The notes under the pieces are model-generated. The model made no database searches. It was not told where the DNA came from and saw only the letters and a program-made list of their open reading frames with translations. From NCBI GenBank assembly GCA_002299915.1, contig DBOG01000053.1:1-36523 (forward strand): DNA of 36,523 nucleotides, given 5' to 3'. This document shows positions 24,264 to 33,105 of the stretch, piece by piece; within the stretch, counting starts at the first letter, position 1; each line of letters begins with the position of its first letter. Source of the stretch: Proteobacteria bacterium UBA652 (GTDB lineage Bacteria; Pseudomonadota; Gammaproteobacteria; Nitrosococcales; Methylophagaceae). The translations under genes and the position numbers were made by a program.

Positions 24264-25625
24264 GTGAGCATGGATATCAATTTAGATAGCATCAAAACCC
24301 AAGCTTTAGAATATATAGATATCCTCATAAAATGGGCAAGTAGCCCTAAATTTTATGCGCAAATAGCCGCGATTATTGTTGCAGTTATCCTTGCCTTATT
24401 TATTGCTAAACAATTAAAAAAACGCGTTGATGCGTTTCGAAATATTCCACAAGAAGGGCCTCGTTTAAAGCTCCGTCAACTTCTGTATGCGACACGAGAT
24501 TTAGTCTTCCCTATCGTCGCTATTTTATTATTAGCAATCGCCGTCTCCACGACAAAAACCAGTGTAGGGCAATCTTGGCTGGTTGTGATTGCACAAGGTT
24601 TAGCCGTTATTTTATTCCTACACACGGTGATCACCCGCTTTATTAAAACCCCATTTATCAATGCTTTATTCCTCTGGATTGGGATCCCATTAGCCACGTT
24701 GTATGTGTTTGGTTGGTTAGACGATGTAACGCAAGCATTAGATGGGATGGCATTACAGCTGGGTAATATCCACTTATCAGCCTTCGCCTTACTGCGTATT
24801 GCAATCTTTGGCACCATCCTGTTTTGGCTGGGTGGTATGTCTCGTACGGCGGGCACACAAGCTATTCGTAGCAAAGAAACATTAGACTCAGGCACTAAAG
24901 AAATTTTCGCCAAGCTATTTGAAATGGGCTTGTTCTTTATTTTATTTATGGTATTACTACAAATTGCGGGCATTAGCCTCACCACGCTTGCTGTATTTGG
25001 GGGGGCATTAGGTGTTGGGCTTGGGTTTGGCTTACAACAAATCGCCGCAAACTTTATCTCGGGCATGATTATTTTGCTTGATCGCTCAGTGACTGTCGGT
25101 GATTATATTGAATTAGAAGATGGGCGTACAGGCACTATCACTCAAATGAATATGAGAAGTTCATCACTAGACACTTATGATGGCAAATCTATCGTGGTGC
25201 CGAATGAACAATTTATTACCACCGCCTTTACTAACTGGACACATAAAGACACCCTGCAACGCTATACGGTTGAATTCTCCGTATCCTATAACACCGACAT
25301 TCCTAAAGTGCCTGAACTCATTTTGGCAGCTATTCGTCAACATCCACAGGTTTTAGAAGAGCCAGAAAAACCGGATTGCGAAATCATCGGCTTTGGTGAA
25401 TCAGGCGTGGATTTCCATGTTGAATACTGGATGGATGGCATTGATGACGGTCAAAATCGGGTTGATTCAGATCTCATGCTAATCATCTGGAATACACTGA
25501 AAGAAAATAATATTGAAATCCCCTTCCCACAACGAGAAGTCCGGATCCTCAATGATTCTGGTGTGACGATTAAAAAGCCAGTAAGAACAGCAACCGCGGC
25601 CAAGAAACCGACACCCAAGAAGTAG
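24264..25625 (+). CDS. MscS-family small-conductance mechanosensitive channel
   Basis: This inner-membrane channel opens under membrane tension to release solutes after osmotic downshock. The 453-aa protein has about five hydrophobic segments in the first 270 residues. They include the pore helix (from about residue 245: GGALGVGLGFGLQQIAANF), rich in the Gly/Ala packing typical of TM3 of MscS. The beta domain follows (SVTVGDYIELEDGRTGTI, then VVPNEQFITT) and a C-terminal cytoplasmic vestibule domain, ending in a Lys/Pro/Ala tail. It is longer than MscS (286 aa in Escherichia coli) and lacks the large periplasmic domain of MscK, so it is closer to mid-sized YbdG/YnaI-like channels. It is tightly coupled to bamE and convergent with uup, 2 bp apart. 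Confidence 0.92.
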   Translation: MSMDINLDSIKTQALEYIDILIKWASSPKFYAQIAAIIVAVILALFIAKQLKKRVDAFRNIPQEGPRLKLRQLLYATRDLVFPIVAILLLAIAVSTTKTSVGQSWLVVIAQGLAVILFLHTVITRFIKTPFINALFLWIGIPLATLYVFGWLDDVTQALDGMALQLGNIHLSAFALLRIAIFGTILFWLGGMSRTAGTQAIRSKETLDSGTKEIFAKLFEMGLFFILFMVLLQIAGISLTTLAVFGGALGVGLGFGLQQIAANFISGMIILLDRSVTVGDYIELEDGRTGTITQMNMRSSSLDTYDGKSIVVPNEQFITTAFTNWTHKDTLQRYTVEFSVSYNTDIPKVPELILAAIRQHPQVLEEPEKPDCEIIGFGESGVDFHVEYWMDGIDDGQNRVDSDLMLIIWNTLKENNIEIPFPQREVRILNDSGVTIKKPVRTATAAKKPTPKK

Positions 25626-25627
25626 GT

Positions 25628-27502
25628 TTATTGTTTCGCATCAAGTGTTTCCCACTCTGCATATGCTACCGAGAGCTTAGCCTCCAAAGCAGTCAATTCT
25701 GATTGGACTTGGGCAATGTTCTCGGCACCTTGCTGGTAAAAATCAGCTTGCGCCATTTGATCATGCAAGGCTGTTTGGCTGGCCTCTATTTCTGCTATCT
25801 GCACAGGTAATTTTTCAAGCTTTTGCTTTTCTTGATAGCTCAGTTTTGGTTTAGCCGACGTCGCTTGTGGCTTAGCGGGTTTTTCTTTCTTCATTACTGG
25901 CTTTTTATCAATTGCTCGCTGCCGCTGCCAATCATCATAACCGCCCACATATTCACGCAGCTGTCCATCATCATCAAACACAATTGTACTGGTAACCACA
26001 TTGTTTAGAAAAGCCCGATCATGGCTGACCAATAATAAGGTACCTTGATAATTTGTCACTAAATCTTCTAATAGCTCCAATGTTTCGGCATCCAAATCAT
26101 TGGTTGGCTCATCCATCACCAATAAATTAGCTGGCTGGGTAAATAATTTAGCTAATAATAAACGATTCCGTTCACCACCAGATAAAGCCTTCACAGGCGT
26201 ACGTGCACGCTCAGGTGTGAATAAGAAATCTTGTAAATACCCAATTACATGCTTCTCCGCGCCATTAATTTCAACAAAGTCTTTCCCTTGACCTACATTA
26301 TCAACTACATTAGCCTCTTCATCCAACTGACTACGCAACTGATCAAAATAGGCGACTTCTAAATTAGTACCGCGTTTCACCTCACCGGTTTGCGGTTCAG
26401 ACTTACCTAATAAAATAGATAATAAGGTTGTTTTACCACAACCATTAGGGCCAATTACCCCAATTTTATCGCCCCGCCGAATCGAGATGGAAAAATCACT
26501 AAAGAGTGTACGTTCATCATAAACCTGGCTTAACCCTTCAGCCTCAATCACCAACTTGCCACTGCGTGATGCTTCTTGTAATTGCATCTTCACATTGCCC
26601 AGCTTATCTTGACGCTGGCCACGCTCACGACGTAATTGTTCCAATGCCCGCACCCGCCCTTCATTACGCGTACGGCGGGCTTTAATCCCTTGCCTAATCC
26701 AAACTTCTTCTTGCGCCAGTTTTTTATCAAACAAAGCATTTTGCTGCGCCTCATCGGACAGTATTTCTTCACGACGTTTTAAATAATTGGCATAATCGCC
26801 AGGAAAACTCACTAAATTCCCACGATCAAGCTGCACAATTCGTGTGGCTAAATTCTGTAAAAACATCCGATCATGGGTAATAAATAATACGGTACCTTGA
26901 TAGTTTTTTAAAAACTCTTCCAGCCATGCAATCGAGGCAATATCTAAATGATTTGTCGGCTCATCCAGCAATAAAACATCGGGGTCTTTCACCAAGGCTT
27001 GCGCCAATAACCCCCGCCGTTTCATCCCTCCTGATAAGGCAGAAAACGCCATATCTACATCTAATGATAAACGCGAAATAACACTCTCTACTTTCTGCTC
27101 CACAGACCAACCATCTACCGCTTCTAAATCATGCTGCGCTTTCTCTAAGGCATTCAACACCTTCTCTGACGCATCTGTCTCCAACTGATGTAATACATGG
27201 TGATAAGCAATCAATAAAGGAGCAATATCACCCAATCCCGCAGCAACCACATCAAACACACTGCCCGCCGTACCCTTCGGCACTTCTTGCTCCAACCGTG
27301 CGATCTTTAATCCCTTACCTAAAATCTCACCCCCATCCGGCGCAATCTCACCTGCAATCAATTTCATCAGCGTTGATTTGCCCGCACCATTTCGGCCGAC
27401 TAAACACACGCGTTCGCCACGATCGAGCTGGAAATCCACTTTATCAAGTAGATTCGGACCGCCATAACTGACTGTGATTTGTTTTAAATTAAGTAATGCC
27501 AT
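25628..27502 (-). CDS. uup: ABC-F ATPase Uup
   Basis: Uup is a soluble ABC-F protein with two ATPase cassettes and no membrane domain. Homologues bind the ribosome or branched DNA and limit precise transposon excision. The 624-aa protein has Walker A GRNGAGKS (36-43) and GPNGCGKT in the second cassette, signature motifs LSGGMKRR and LSGGERNR, and Walker B LLLDEPTNHLD and LVMDEPTNDLD. Between the cassettes is the linker (DEAQQNALFDKKLAQEEVW, then RNEGRVRALEQLR). The Uup-type coiled-coil C-terminal domain (about 560-620) follows a Lys/Pro-rich hinge. The 163-bp upstream spacer separates it from yheS on the same strand and presumably holds its promoter. Confidence 0.95.
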   Translation of the reverse strand: MALLNLKQITVSYGGPNLLDKVDFQLDRGERVCLVGRNGAGKSTLMKLIAGEIAPDGGEILGKGLKIARLEQEVPKGTAGSVFDVVAAGLGDIAPLLIAYHHVLHQLETDASEKVLNALEKAQHDLEAVDGWSVEQKVESVISRLSLDVDMAFSALSGGMKRRGLLAQALVKDPDVLLLDEPTNHLDIASIAWLEEFLKNYQGTVLFITHDRMFLQNLATRIVQLDRGNLVSFPGDYANYLKRREEILSDEAQQNALFDKKLAQEEVWIRQGIKARRTRNEGRVRALEQLRRERGQRQDKLGNVKMQLQEASRSGKLVIEAEGLSQVYDERTLFSDFSISIRRGDKIGVIGPNGCGKTTLLSILLGKSEPQTGEVKRGTNLEVAYFDQLRSQLDEEANVVDNVGQGKDFVEINGAEKHVIGYLQDFLFTPERARTPVKALSGGERNRLLLAKLFTQPANLLVMDEPTNDLDAETLELLEDLVTNYQGTLLLVSHDRAFLNNVVTSTIVFDDDGQLREYVGGYDDWQRQRAIDKKPVMKKEKPAKPQATSAKPKLSYQEKQKLEKLPVQIAEIEASQTALHDQMAQADFYQQGAENIAQVQSELTALEAKLSVAYAEWETLDAKQ

Positions 27503-27665
27503 TTATGAGACCTTTATATGATTCAAGCGTGAAAGAAAAACAAGAAAAAATTTTTCTTATTGTCGCTAAAAATGAGAGTAATAGCTCGATTCTCTTGCTC
27601 GATTTTTTCGTGGGAATAAGCGAGATTTAAGCTGTTTTGTCTCGCGGTTGAATGGTGTAAAGGAC

Positions 27666-29558
27666 TCATACAGATTCTCTTTGCGCGATTTCCAATGATT
27701 CGCTTGCTTCAAACCACGCTAATTCTACTTGTTCTAATTCAACCTTCAATCCAGCTTGTTCTGCCAAAATTGTTTTCAATTTTTCTTTTTCGCTATCCTC
27801 ATACAAACTATTATCTGCCAGCGAGGCTTCCACTCTATCTAACTTAGTTTGCAATGATTCCATCTGCTGTTCTGCTTTTTTTACGCTATTTCGCAGTGGT
27901 TGTAATTTCTTTCTTGCTTCCGCTGAGGCACGGCGGTCGTCTTTTTTTGTATTCGATCCATTGCTCTCTGAAATAGATTTAACGGATTTGTCTTTATTCA
28001 TCAACCACTGACGATAATCATCTAAGTCACCATCAAATTGCTTCACGGCGCCTTCTGACACTAGCCATAAATCATCTGCCACTGTCCTTAATAAATGTCG
28101 ATCATGCGACACGACCACTAATGCACCTTCAAAATCTTGCAACGCCATAGTGAGCGCCAAGCGCATTTCTAAATCTAAATGGTTCGTCGGCTCATCCAAT
28201 AAGAGTAGCGCCGGTTTTTGATACACCAACAAAGCCAACACCAAACGGGCTTTCTCCCCCCCTGAGAAAGGGCCTACCGGTGCCAACGCATCATCACCTT
28301 TAAACCCAAAGCCACCGAGGAAATCACGCAAATCGCTTTCCGAAGCTTGCCGATCCAACCGCTGTAAATGTCGCACGGGGCTATCTTCTGGATAAAGCTG
28401 ATCTAATTGATGCTGGGCAAAATACGCAATACGGATATCTTTGGCCTCGCGTCGCTTACCCTGTAAATGCGCTAATTCACCTGCAATCAACTTAATCAAC
28501 GTCGATTTACCTGCGCCATTCGGCCCCAACAAACCGATGCGATCCCCCGGCGCCAATGATAATTTAATACCCGATAATAAGGGTTTATCATCATAGCCTA
28601 CCGCCACCTTATCCAGTGTTAGCAAGGGTGCAGTTAAGCGGGCGGGTGGTGAAAAACTAAAATGAAAATCTGAATCCACATGCGCCGGCGCAATCAATTC
28701 CATCCGCTCTAGTGCCTTCACGCGGCTTTGTGCTTGTTTTGCCTTGGTTGCTTTGGCCTTAAACCGTGTCACAAAACTACGAATATGCGCAATCTCGCGT
28801 TGCTGCTTCTTATGCGCCGCCTGCTGATTCGCCAAATGCTCGGCGCGCGCGATTTCAAAAGCAGAATAGTTGCCCGTGTAGGATTTCACGCCCTGCTGTT
28901 CAATATGCACAATATGCGTCACGACTCGATCTAAAAAATCTCGGTCATGCGAAATCAACATTAACGTACCTTGATAACTCCGCAGCCAATCTTCTAGCCA
29001 ATACACCGCTTCTAAATCTAAATGGTTGGTTGGCTCATCTAATAATAAGAGATCCGAACGACACATCAATGCCTGCGCCAAATTCAACCGCATCCGCCAG
29101 CCACCTGAAAAAGAATTAACCGCTAATAATTCTTGTCCTGCCGTAAAGCCCAGACCATGTAATAAACGCCCTGCTCGGCTCCGCGCCGTATAGCCATCAA
29201 TTGCCGCTAATTCATCATGTAACACACTTTGTAAATCACCATCATGCGCCGCTTCTGCTCCAGCTAATTGTTGTTGTAAGTCTGTATAATCCGCATCGCC
29301 TTGCAACACATATTCAATCGCGGCCAAATCTGTTGCTGGCGTTTCCTGAGCCACATGCGCAATCACCCATGCTTGCGGAATTGACACACTGCCCACATCT
29401 GACTGTAATTCCCCGCGGAATAATGCAAACAAACTGGATTTACCCGTCCCATTCGCGCCCGTCAACCCCACCTTTTGTTTAGGATGGATAGTTAGGCTCG
29501 CCGCTGCAAATAGCAAGCGCACACCGCGACGAATAGAAAGTTGATTTAGCTTAATCAT
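27666..29558 (-). CDS. yheS: ABC-F ATPase YheS
   Basis: YheS is a ribosome-associated ABC-F protein of the enterobacterial EttA/Uup/YbiT/YheS set. Homologues are proposed to rescue stalled translation. The two cassettes carry GANGTGKSS and GPNGAGKST, signatures FSGGWRMRLNLAQAL and FSGGEKARLVLALL, and LLLDEPTNHLDL twice. The P-site-tRNA-interacting linker (KATKAKQAQSRVKALERMEL) and a charged coiled-coil tail are both seen in Escherichia coli YheS. I prefer the start MIKLNQLSIRRG at 29558, where homologues begin; an ATG three codons upstream (29567) is possible. No strong ribosome binding site precedes either. It is downstream of ung on the same strand, separated by a hairpin. Confidence 0.94.
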   Translation of the reverse strand: MIKLNQLSIRRGVRLLFAAASLTIHPKQKVGLTGANGTGKSSLFALFRGELQSDVGSVSIPQAWVIAHVAQETPATDLAAIEYVLQGDADYTDLQQQLAGAEAAHDGDLQSVLHDELAAIDGYTARSRAGRLLHGLGFTAGQELLAVNSFSGGWRMRLNLAQALMCRSDLLLLDEPTNHLDLEAVYWLEDWLRSYQGTLMLISHDRDFLDRVVTHIVHIEQQGVKSYTGNYSAFEIARAEHLANQQAAHKKQQREIAHIRSFVTRFKAKATKAKQAQSRVKALERMELIAPAHVDSDFHFSFSPPARLTAPLLTLDKVAVGYDDKPLLSGIKLSLAPGDRIGLLGPNGAGKSTLIKLIAGELAHLQGKRREAKDIRIAYFAQHQLDQLYPEDSPVRHLQRLDRQASESDLRDFLGGFGFKGDDALAPVGPFSGGEKARLVLALLVYQKPALLLLDEPTNHLDLEMRLALTMALQDFEGALVVVSHDRHLLRTVADDLWLVSEGAVKQFDGDLDDYRQWLMNKDKSVKSISESNGSNTKKDDRRASAEARKKLQPLRNSVKKAEQQMESLQTKLDRVEASLADNSLYEDSEKEKLKTILAEQAGLKVELEQVELAWFEASESLEIAQRESV

Positions 29559-29604
29559 GCCGCGCATTGTATCAAGCTAGACTAGGGTTGCCTATTTATA
29601 AAAG

Positions 29605-29624
29605 CCCTCTCTTGCTGGGGAGGG
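29605..29624 (-). terminator. Probable intrinsic terminator downstream of ung
   Basis: On the minus strand a 7-bp GC-rich stem (CCCTCCC against GAGAGGG with one G-T pair, loop of six) is followed by CTTTTAT. It begins 10 bases after the ung stop, so it would end the ung transcript and separate it from yheS. The T tract is short, so efficiency is doubtful. The same stem resembles common CCCTCTC...GAGGG intergenic palindromes. Confidence 0.5.
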
Positions 29625-29633
29625 TTCTCAATC

Positions 29634-30314
29634 CTAAACCTCTGGCAACGCCCAATCTATCGCTTGCTTAGCTTGTGATGTTAAATAGTCATTTGTCTTA
29701 CTAAAAGGCTGGCAGCCAAAGAACCCGCGGTAAGCAGACAGTGGTGAGGGGTGCGGCGCTTTCAACACACAGTGCCGTTTGACATCAATCATTGCCCCTT
29801 TTTTCTGAGCATAACTGCCCCACAACAAAAACACTACGCCCTCACATTGGCTATTTATCGTCTCGATAATCTTATCGGTAAATTGTTCCCAACCTTTACC
29901 TTGATGCGCATTGGCATTTGAATCTTCGACCGTCAACACAGCATTCAGCAATAACACACCCTGTTGCGCCCAGCTTTCTAAATAACCATGATTTGCAGGA
30001 GCAATACCCAAATCGGTTTCCAATTCTTTATATATATTCGCCAAAGACGGTGGCGTTTTCACACCGGGTAACACCGAAAAACACAAGCCATGGGCCTGCT
30101 CTGCTTGGTGATACGGATCTTGCCCGAGAATAACAACTTTCACTTTATCTAGTGGTGTCGCTTCCAAAGTATGAAACCAATTTGATGAATGCGGGTAAAT
30201 GACCTTATGAGCTTCTTTTTCAGCACGCAAAAAGGTTTTAAGTACCTGCATATAAGGCAATTCAAATTCAGGCAGCAAGGCTGCTTGCCAACTAGGTGCA
30301 TTTTCTAACGTCAT
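29634..30314 (-). CDS. ung: Uracil-DNA glycosylase
   Basis: Ung removes uracil from DNA to start base-excision repair. The 226-aa length is typical of family 1. The water-activating aspartate is D66 in LGQDPYHQ. The uracil-binding segment LCFSV follows. The catalytic histidine is H188 in HPSPLSAYRGFFG, where tyrosine replaces the more usual histidine in SAHRG, a mild substitution in the DNA-intercalation loop. It is divergent from msrB. Confidence 0.97.
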   Translation of the reverse strand: MTLENAPSWQAALLPEFELPYMQVLKTFLRAEKEAHKVIYPHSSNWFHTLEATPLDKVKVVILGQDPYHQAEQAHGLCFSVLPGVKTPPSLANIYKELETDLGIAPANHGYLESWAQQGVLLLNAVLTVEDSNANAHQGKGWEQFTDKIIETINSQCEGVVFLLWGSYAQKKGAMIDVKRHCVLKAPHPSPLSAYRGFFGCQPFSKTNDYLTSQAKQAIDWALPEV

Positions 30315-30386
30315 GGTTGAATCATATCAGACACCCTATTACCAATCCAGCTTGCCATACTGATATGCGAGGTGCATAATGAATTC

Positions 30387-30785
30387 ATGGCTTCAAAAAT
30401 TAGCAAAACCCCCGAACAATGGCGGCAACAACTTAATGATGAACAATATCGCGTAACCCGTGAAGCGGGCACAGAAGCCGCCTTTTCAGGCCAATACGAT
30501 CAACATGGTGATATCGGCCAATATCATTGCATTTGCTGTGATCAGGCCTTATTTTCATCCCATGATAAATTTCATTCTGGCTGCGGCTGGCCTAGCTTTT
30601 CTGGCCAACTGGAATCCGACACCATTATTCAGCACCGTGATGTAATACATGGCATGATTCGCACCGAACTCCGTTGCAGCCAATGTGATGCCCATTTAGG
30701 CCATATTTTTGATGATGGTCCACCACCAACGGGCTTACGCTATTGCATCAACTCCGTATCCTTGCAATTTCATGGCGAAGACTGA
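30387..30785 (+). CDS. msrB: Peptide-methionine (R)-S-oxide reductase
   Basis: MsrB repairs the R-sulfoxide of oxidised methionine in proteins with thioredoxin as electron donor. From Met 30387 (MASKISKTPEQW) the protein is 132 aa. The zinc site is formed by CICC and CSQC, the substrate region is GCGWPSF, and the catalytic cysteine is in RYCINSVSL. A GTG at 30372 would add five residues, but homologues begin at the chosen ATG. It overlaps the GIY-YIG gene by 14 bases. Confidence 0.95.
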   Translation: MASKISKTPEQWRQQLNDEQYRVTREAGTEAAFSGQYDQHGDIGQYHCICCDQALFSSHDKFHSGCGWPSFSGQLESDTIIQHRDVIHGMIRTELRCSQCDAHLGHIFDDGPPPTGLRYCINSVSLQFHGED

Positions 30786-31047
30786 TACAAAAACAAACGA
30801 CTGGTTCGTGTATCTGATCGAAGCAGAAAATGGCCATCTCTATACCGGTATCACTACCGATGTTGACCGTCGTTTTCAAGAACACCTACAAGGTAAAAAA
30901 GGCGCGCAATTTTTTAAAATCAGCCCCGCCAAACAACTGGTTTATTCCGAGTTGCAAGCTGACCGCAGTAGCGCTTCAAAGCGTGAGTATGCTATCAAGA
31001 ATTTATCCCGAACTGAAAAACTAGCGCTAATCAAAACTCCTGTATAA
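30772..31047 (+). CDS. GIY-YIG nuclease superfamily protein (YhbQ/UPF0213-like)
   Basis: This 91-aa protein consists of a single GIY-YIG domain. The motif is present as VYLI...LYTGITTDVDRRFQEH (starting near residue 13), with the conserved arginine in DRRF. YSE and KREYAIKNLSR follow, as in UPF0213/SLX1-like small proteins; homologues such as YhbQ have been linked to DNA cleavage. The real start is the ATG at 30772 inside the msrB end, where the conserved domain begins soon after. Reading further upstream only adds msrB antiframe residues. Translational coupling to msrB is likely. Confidence 0.88.
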   Translation: MAKTDTKTNDWFVYLIEAENGHLYTGITTDVDRRFQEHLQGKKGAQFFKISPAKQLVYSELQADRSSASKREYAIKNLSRTEKLALIKTPV

Positions 31048-31048
31048 T
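31043..31048 (+). promoter_or_regulatory. Candidate -10 box upstream of ybiT
   Basis: A consensus TATAAT overlaps the stop codon of the GIY-YIG gene, 38 bases before the ybiT GTG. No good -35 hexamer is seen 16-18 bases upstream, so the call rests on one hexamer. Confidence 0.35.
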
Positions 31049-31086
31049 GGTGGGTTTTCTAAATCTAACACTTCAGGGATAAATCC

Positions 31087-32679
31087 GTGCTCGTTTCTTC
31101 GAATATTACTATGCAATTTGGCGCTAAGCCATTATTTGAAAATGTATCCATCAAATTTGGCGGCGGCAACCGCTACGGTTTGATTGGCGCCAATGGTTGT
31201 GGTAAATCCACCTTTATGCGCATCCTCTCGGGTGAACTTACACCAACAGCAGGCAATATTAGCCTAGATCCGAATGAAACCTTTGCGGTATTAAAGCAAG
31301 ACCAGTTTGCTTATGAAGAGCAACGCGTGATTGATGTCGTTATCATGGGCGATGCCAAATTATGGGCGGTGCACCATGAGCGTGATCGTATCTATAATTT
31401 GCCAGAAATGAGCGAAGCAGATGGCATCAAAGTAGCTGAACTTGAAGGCGAATATGCTGAAATGGATGGTTATACCGCTGAATCGCGCGCAGGTGAACTG
31501 TTGCTCGGCATTGGCATCCCAACTGAGCAACATAATGGCCCCATGAGTGCGATTGCACCAGGTTGGAAATTACGCATTCTATTGGCCCAGGTGCTGTTTG
31601 CCGATCCTGATATTCTATTGCTCGATGAGCCGACTAACCATCTGGACATCAACACCATCCGCTGGCTAGAAGATATTATCAATCAGCGCGATAGCACCAT
31701 GATTATCATTTCGCATGATCGCCATTTCTTAAACAGTGTGTGTACGCATATGGCTGATTTAGATTATGGCGAAATCCGCGTATTCCCGGGTAATTATGAT
31801 AACTATATGTTGGCCTCCACCCAAGCACGCGCCACCATAATGGCCGGTAATGATAAGAAAAAAGCACAAATTAAAGAGCTAGAAGAATTTGTTCGTCGCT
31901 TCTCTGCCAATGCCTCTAAAGCTAAACAGGCAACCTCGCGCGCTAAAAAGATTGAAAAAATAGAATTGGATGACATTAAACCTTCTAGCCGCGTAAATCC
32001 GTATATCCGCTTTGAGCAAGAGAAGAAGCTATTCCGTAATGCCGTTGAAATTAAAGATCTCAGCCAAGGCTATGATAGCGAAGATTTATTATTCAAAGAT
32101 TTCAAAATGATGGTTGAAGTCGGTGAAAAAATTGCGGTTATCGGCCCGAATGGAATTGGTAAAACGACCTTCGTTAAAACGTTGGTCAAAGAACTTGCGC
32201 CAAAATCAGGCATCGTCAAATGGTCTGAAAATGCCAATATTGGTTATTATGCACAAGACCACGAAGCGCTATTTGAAAATGATTTGTCGTTATTTGAATG
32301 GATGCAACAATGGGGTAAGCCTGCAGATGATGAACAAGTGATCCGCGGTACTTTAGGGCGTTTACTATTCTCTGGCGATGAAATCAAAAAGAAAGCCAAA
32401 ATATTATCGGGCGGTGAAAAAGGTCGGATGATGTTTGGTAAATTATTGCTTCAAAAACCCAATATCTTAGTGATGGATGAACCGACGAACCATATGGACA
32501 TGGAATCTATCGAATCCCTAAACATGGCATTAGAGCAATATGAAGGCACCCTTATTTTCGTCAGCCATGATCGTGAGTTTGTATCGACCCTTGCCACCCG
32601 CGTCTTAGATATGTCTGAATCCGGTATCACTGATTTTGATGGCAGCTATGAAGAATATCTAGTAAGCCAAGGCGTATAA
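31087..32679 (+). CDS. ybiT: ABC-F ATPase YbiT
   Basis: This ribosome-binding ABC-F protein matches Escherichia coli YbiT closely over all 530 residues, including the opening MLVSSN. That supports the GTG start at 31087. Walker A motifs are GANGCGKS (34-41) and GPNGIGKT. The first signature is degenerate (IAPGWKLR in place of SGG), a trait it shares with YbiT, while the second is LSGGEKGRMMF. Walker B is LLLDEPTNHLD and LVMDEPTNHMD. The linker SANASKAKQATSRAKKIEKI is the tRNA-contacting arm. A TATAAT at 31043-31048 overlaps the preceding stop codon and may be its -10 box. Confidence 0.95.
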   Translation: MLVSSNITMQFGAKPLFENVSIKFGGGNRYGLIGANGCGKSTFMRILSGELTPTAGNISLDPNETFAVLKQDQFAYEEQRVIDVVIMGDAKLWAVHHERDRIYNLPEMSEADGIKVAELEGEYAEMDGYTAESRAGELLLGIGIPTEQHNGPMSAIAPGWKLRILLAQVLFADPDILLLDEPTNHLDINTIRWLEDIINQRDSTMIIISHDRHFLNSVCTHMADLDYGEIRVFPGNYDNYMLASTQARATIMAGNDKKKAQIKELEEFVRRFSANASKAKQATSRAKKIEKIELDDIKPSSRVNPYIRFEQEKKLFRNAVEIKDLSQGYDSEDLLFKDFKMMVEVGEKIAVIGPNGIGKTTFVKTLVKELAPKSGIVKWSENANIGYYAQDHEALFENDLSLFEWMQQWGKPADDEQVIRGTLGRLLFSGDEIKKKAKILSGGEKGRMMFGKLLLQKPNILVMDEPTNHMDMESIESLNMALEQYEGTLIFVSHDREFVSTLATRVLDMSESGITDFDGSYEEYLVSQGV

Positions 32680-32681
32680 AA

Positions 32682-33017
32682 ATGACTAACACACCCTGCC
32701 CAGAAAAAACCTGTGAAATCGACCGCCTAGTGACCCACCCTAAATTAGTGGAAATGGCATTGGCCGATAAAAAAACTGAGCAACGTCGCGATGGTGTCTA
32801 TGCTTATCCCGGTGAAACGTTTGAATTAGAAGGCGTTAAATTCACTGTCGTCAGCCTTGAACGTGAAACATTAGGCGATATGACGGATGCCAGCGCACAA
32901 GCCGAAGGCTATCCTAGTATGGAAGCCTATCAATCACTCATCTTACGGATGCACGCGGGTATGGAATGGAATAACAACAGCCCTGTGTGGGTGCACCGGT
33001 TTCAGAAAACAGCTTAA
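32682..33017 (+). CDS. Small ASCH-like domain protein
   Basis: This 111-aa soluble protein starts 2 bp after ybiT and is probably co-transcribed with it. Its layout suggests the ASCH (PUA-like) fold: a helix with DKKTEQRRDG, a turn AYPGETFEL, a strand KFTVVSLERE, the segment LGDMTDASAQAEGYPSMEAY and a terminal VWVHRF. ASCH proteins are thought to bind RNA or modified nucleosides, and some act as amidohydrolases on acetylcytidine. Linkage to a ribosome-associated ABC-F gene fits an RNA-related role, but this is inference and the domain call is from pattern alone. Confidence 0.6.
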   Translation: MTNTPCPEKTCEIDRLVTHPKLVEMALADKKTEQRRDGVYAYPGETFELEGVKFTVVSLERETLGDMTDASAQAEGYPSMEAYQSLILRMHAGMEWNNNSPVWVHRFQKTA

Positions 33018-33105
33018 TCTTCTATCCTAAATCCTAATTGTTACTTCAGCCCACCATCTCCAATAACGTAATGCCTTAATGCAATTATTCCTGTATCATC
33101 AGAAT

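Noticed and set aside
24476..25066. 196-codon minus-strand frame over the MscS channel gene
   Set aside because: It mirrors the membrane segments of a clear MscS protein and has biased, motif-free composition.
27542..27604. A/T palindrome (AAGAAAAA/TTTTTCTT) and GCTCGATT direct repeat upstream of uup
   Set aside because: The palindrome has a one-base centre and no GC stem, so it is not a credible terminator. The 8-base repeat occurs only twice and has no recognised function.
30372..30386. GTG start for msrB
   Set aside because: It would add five residues with no family support. The ATG at 30387 matches the N-terminus of homologues.
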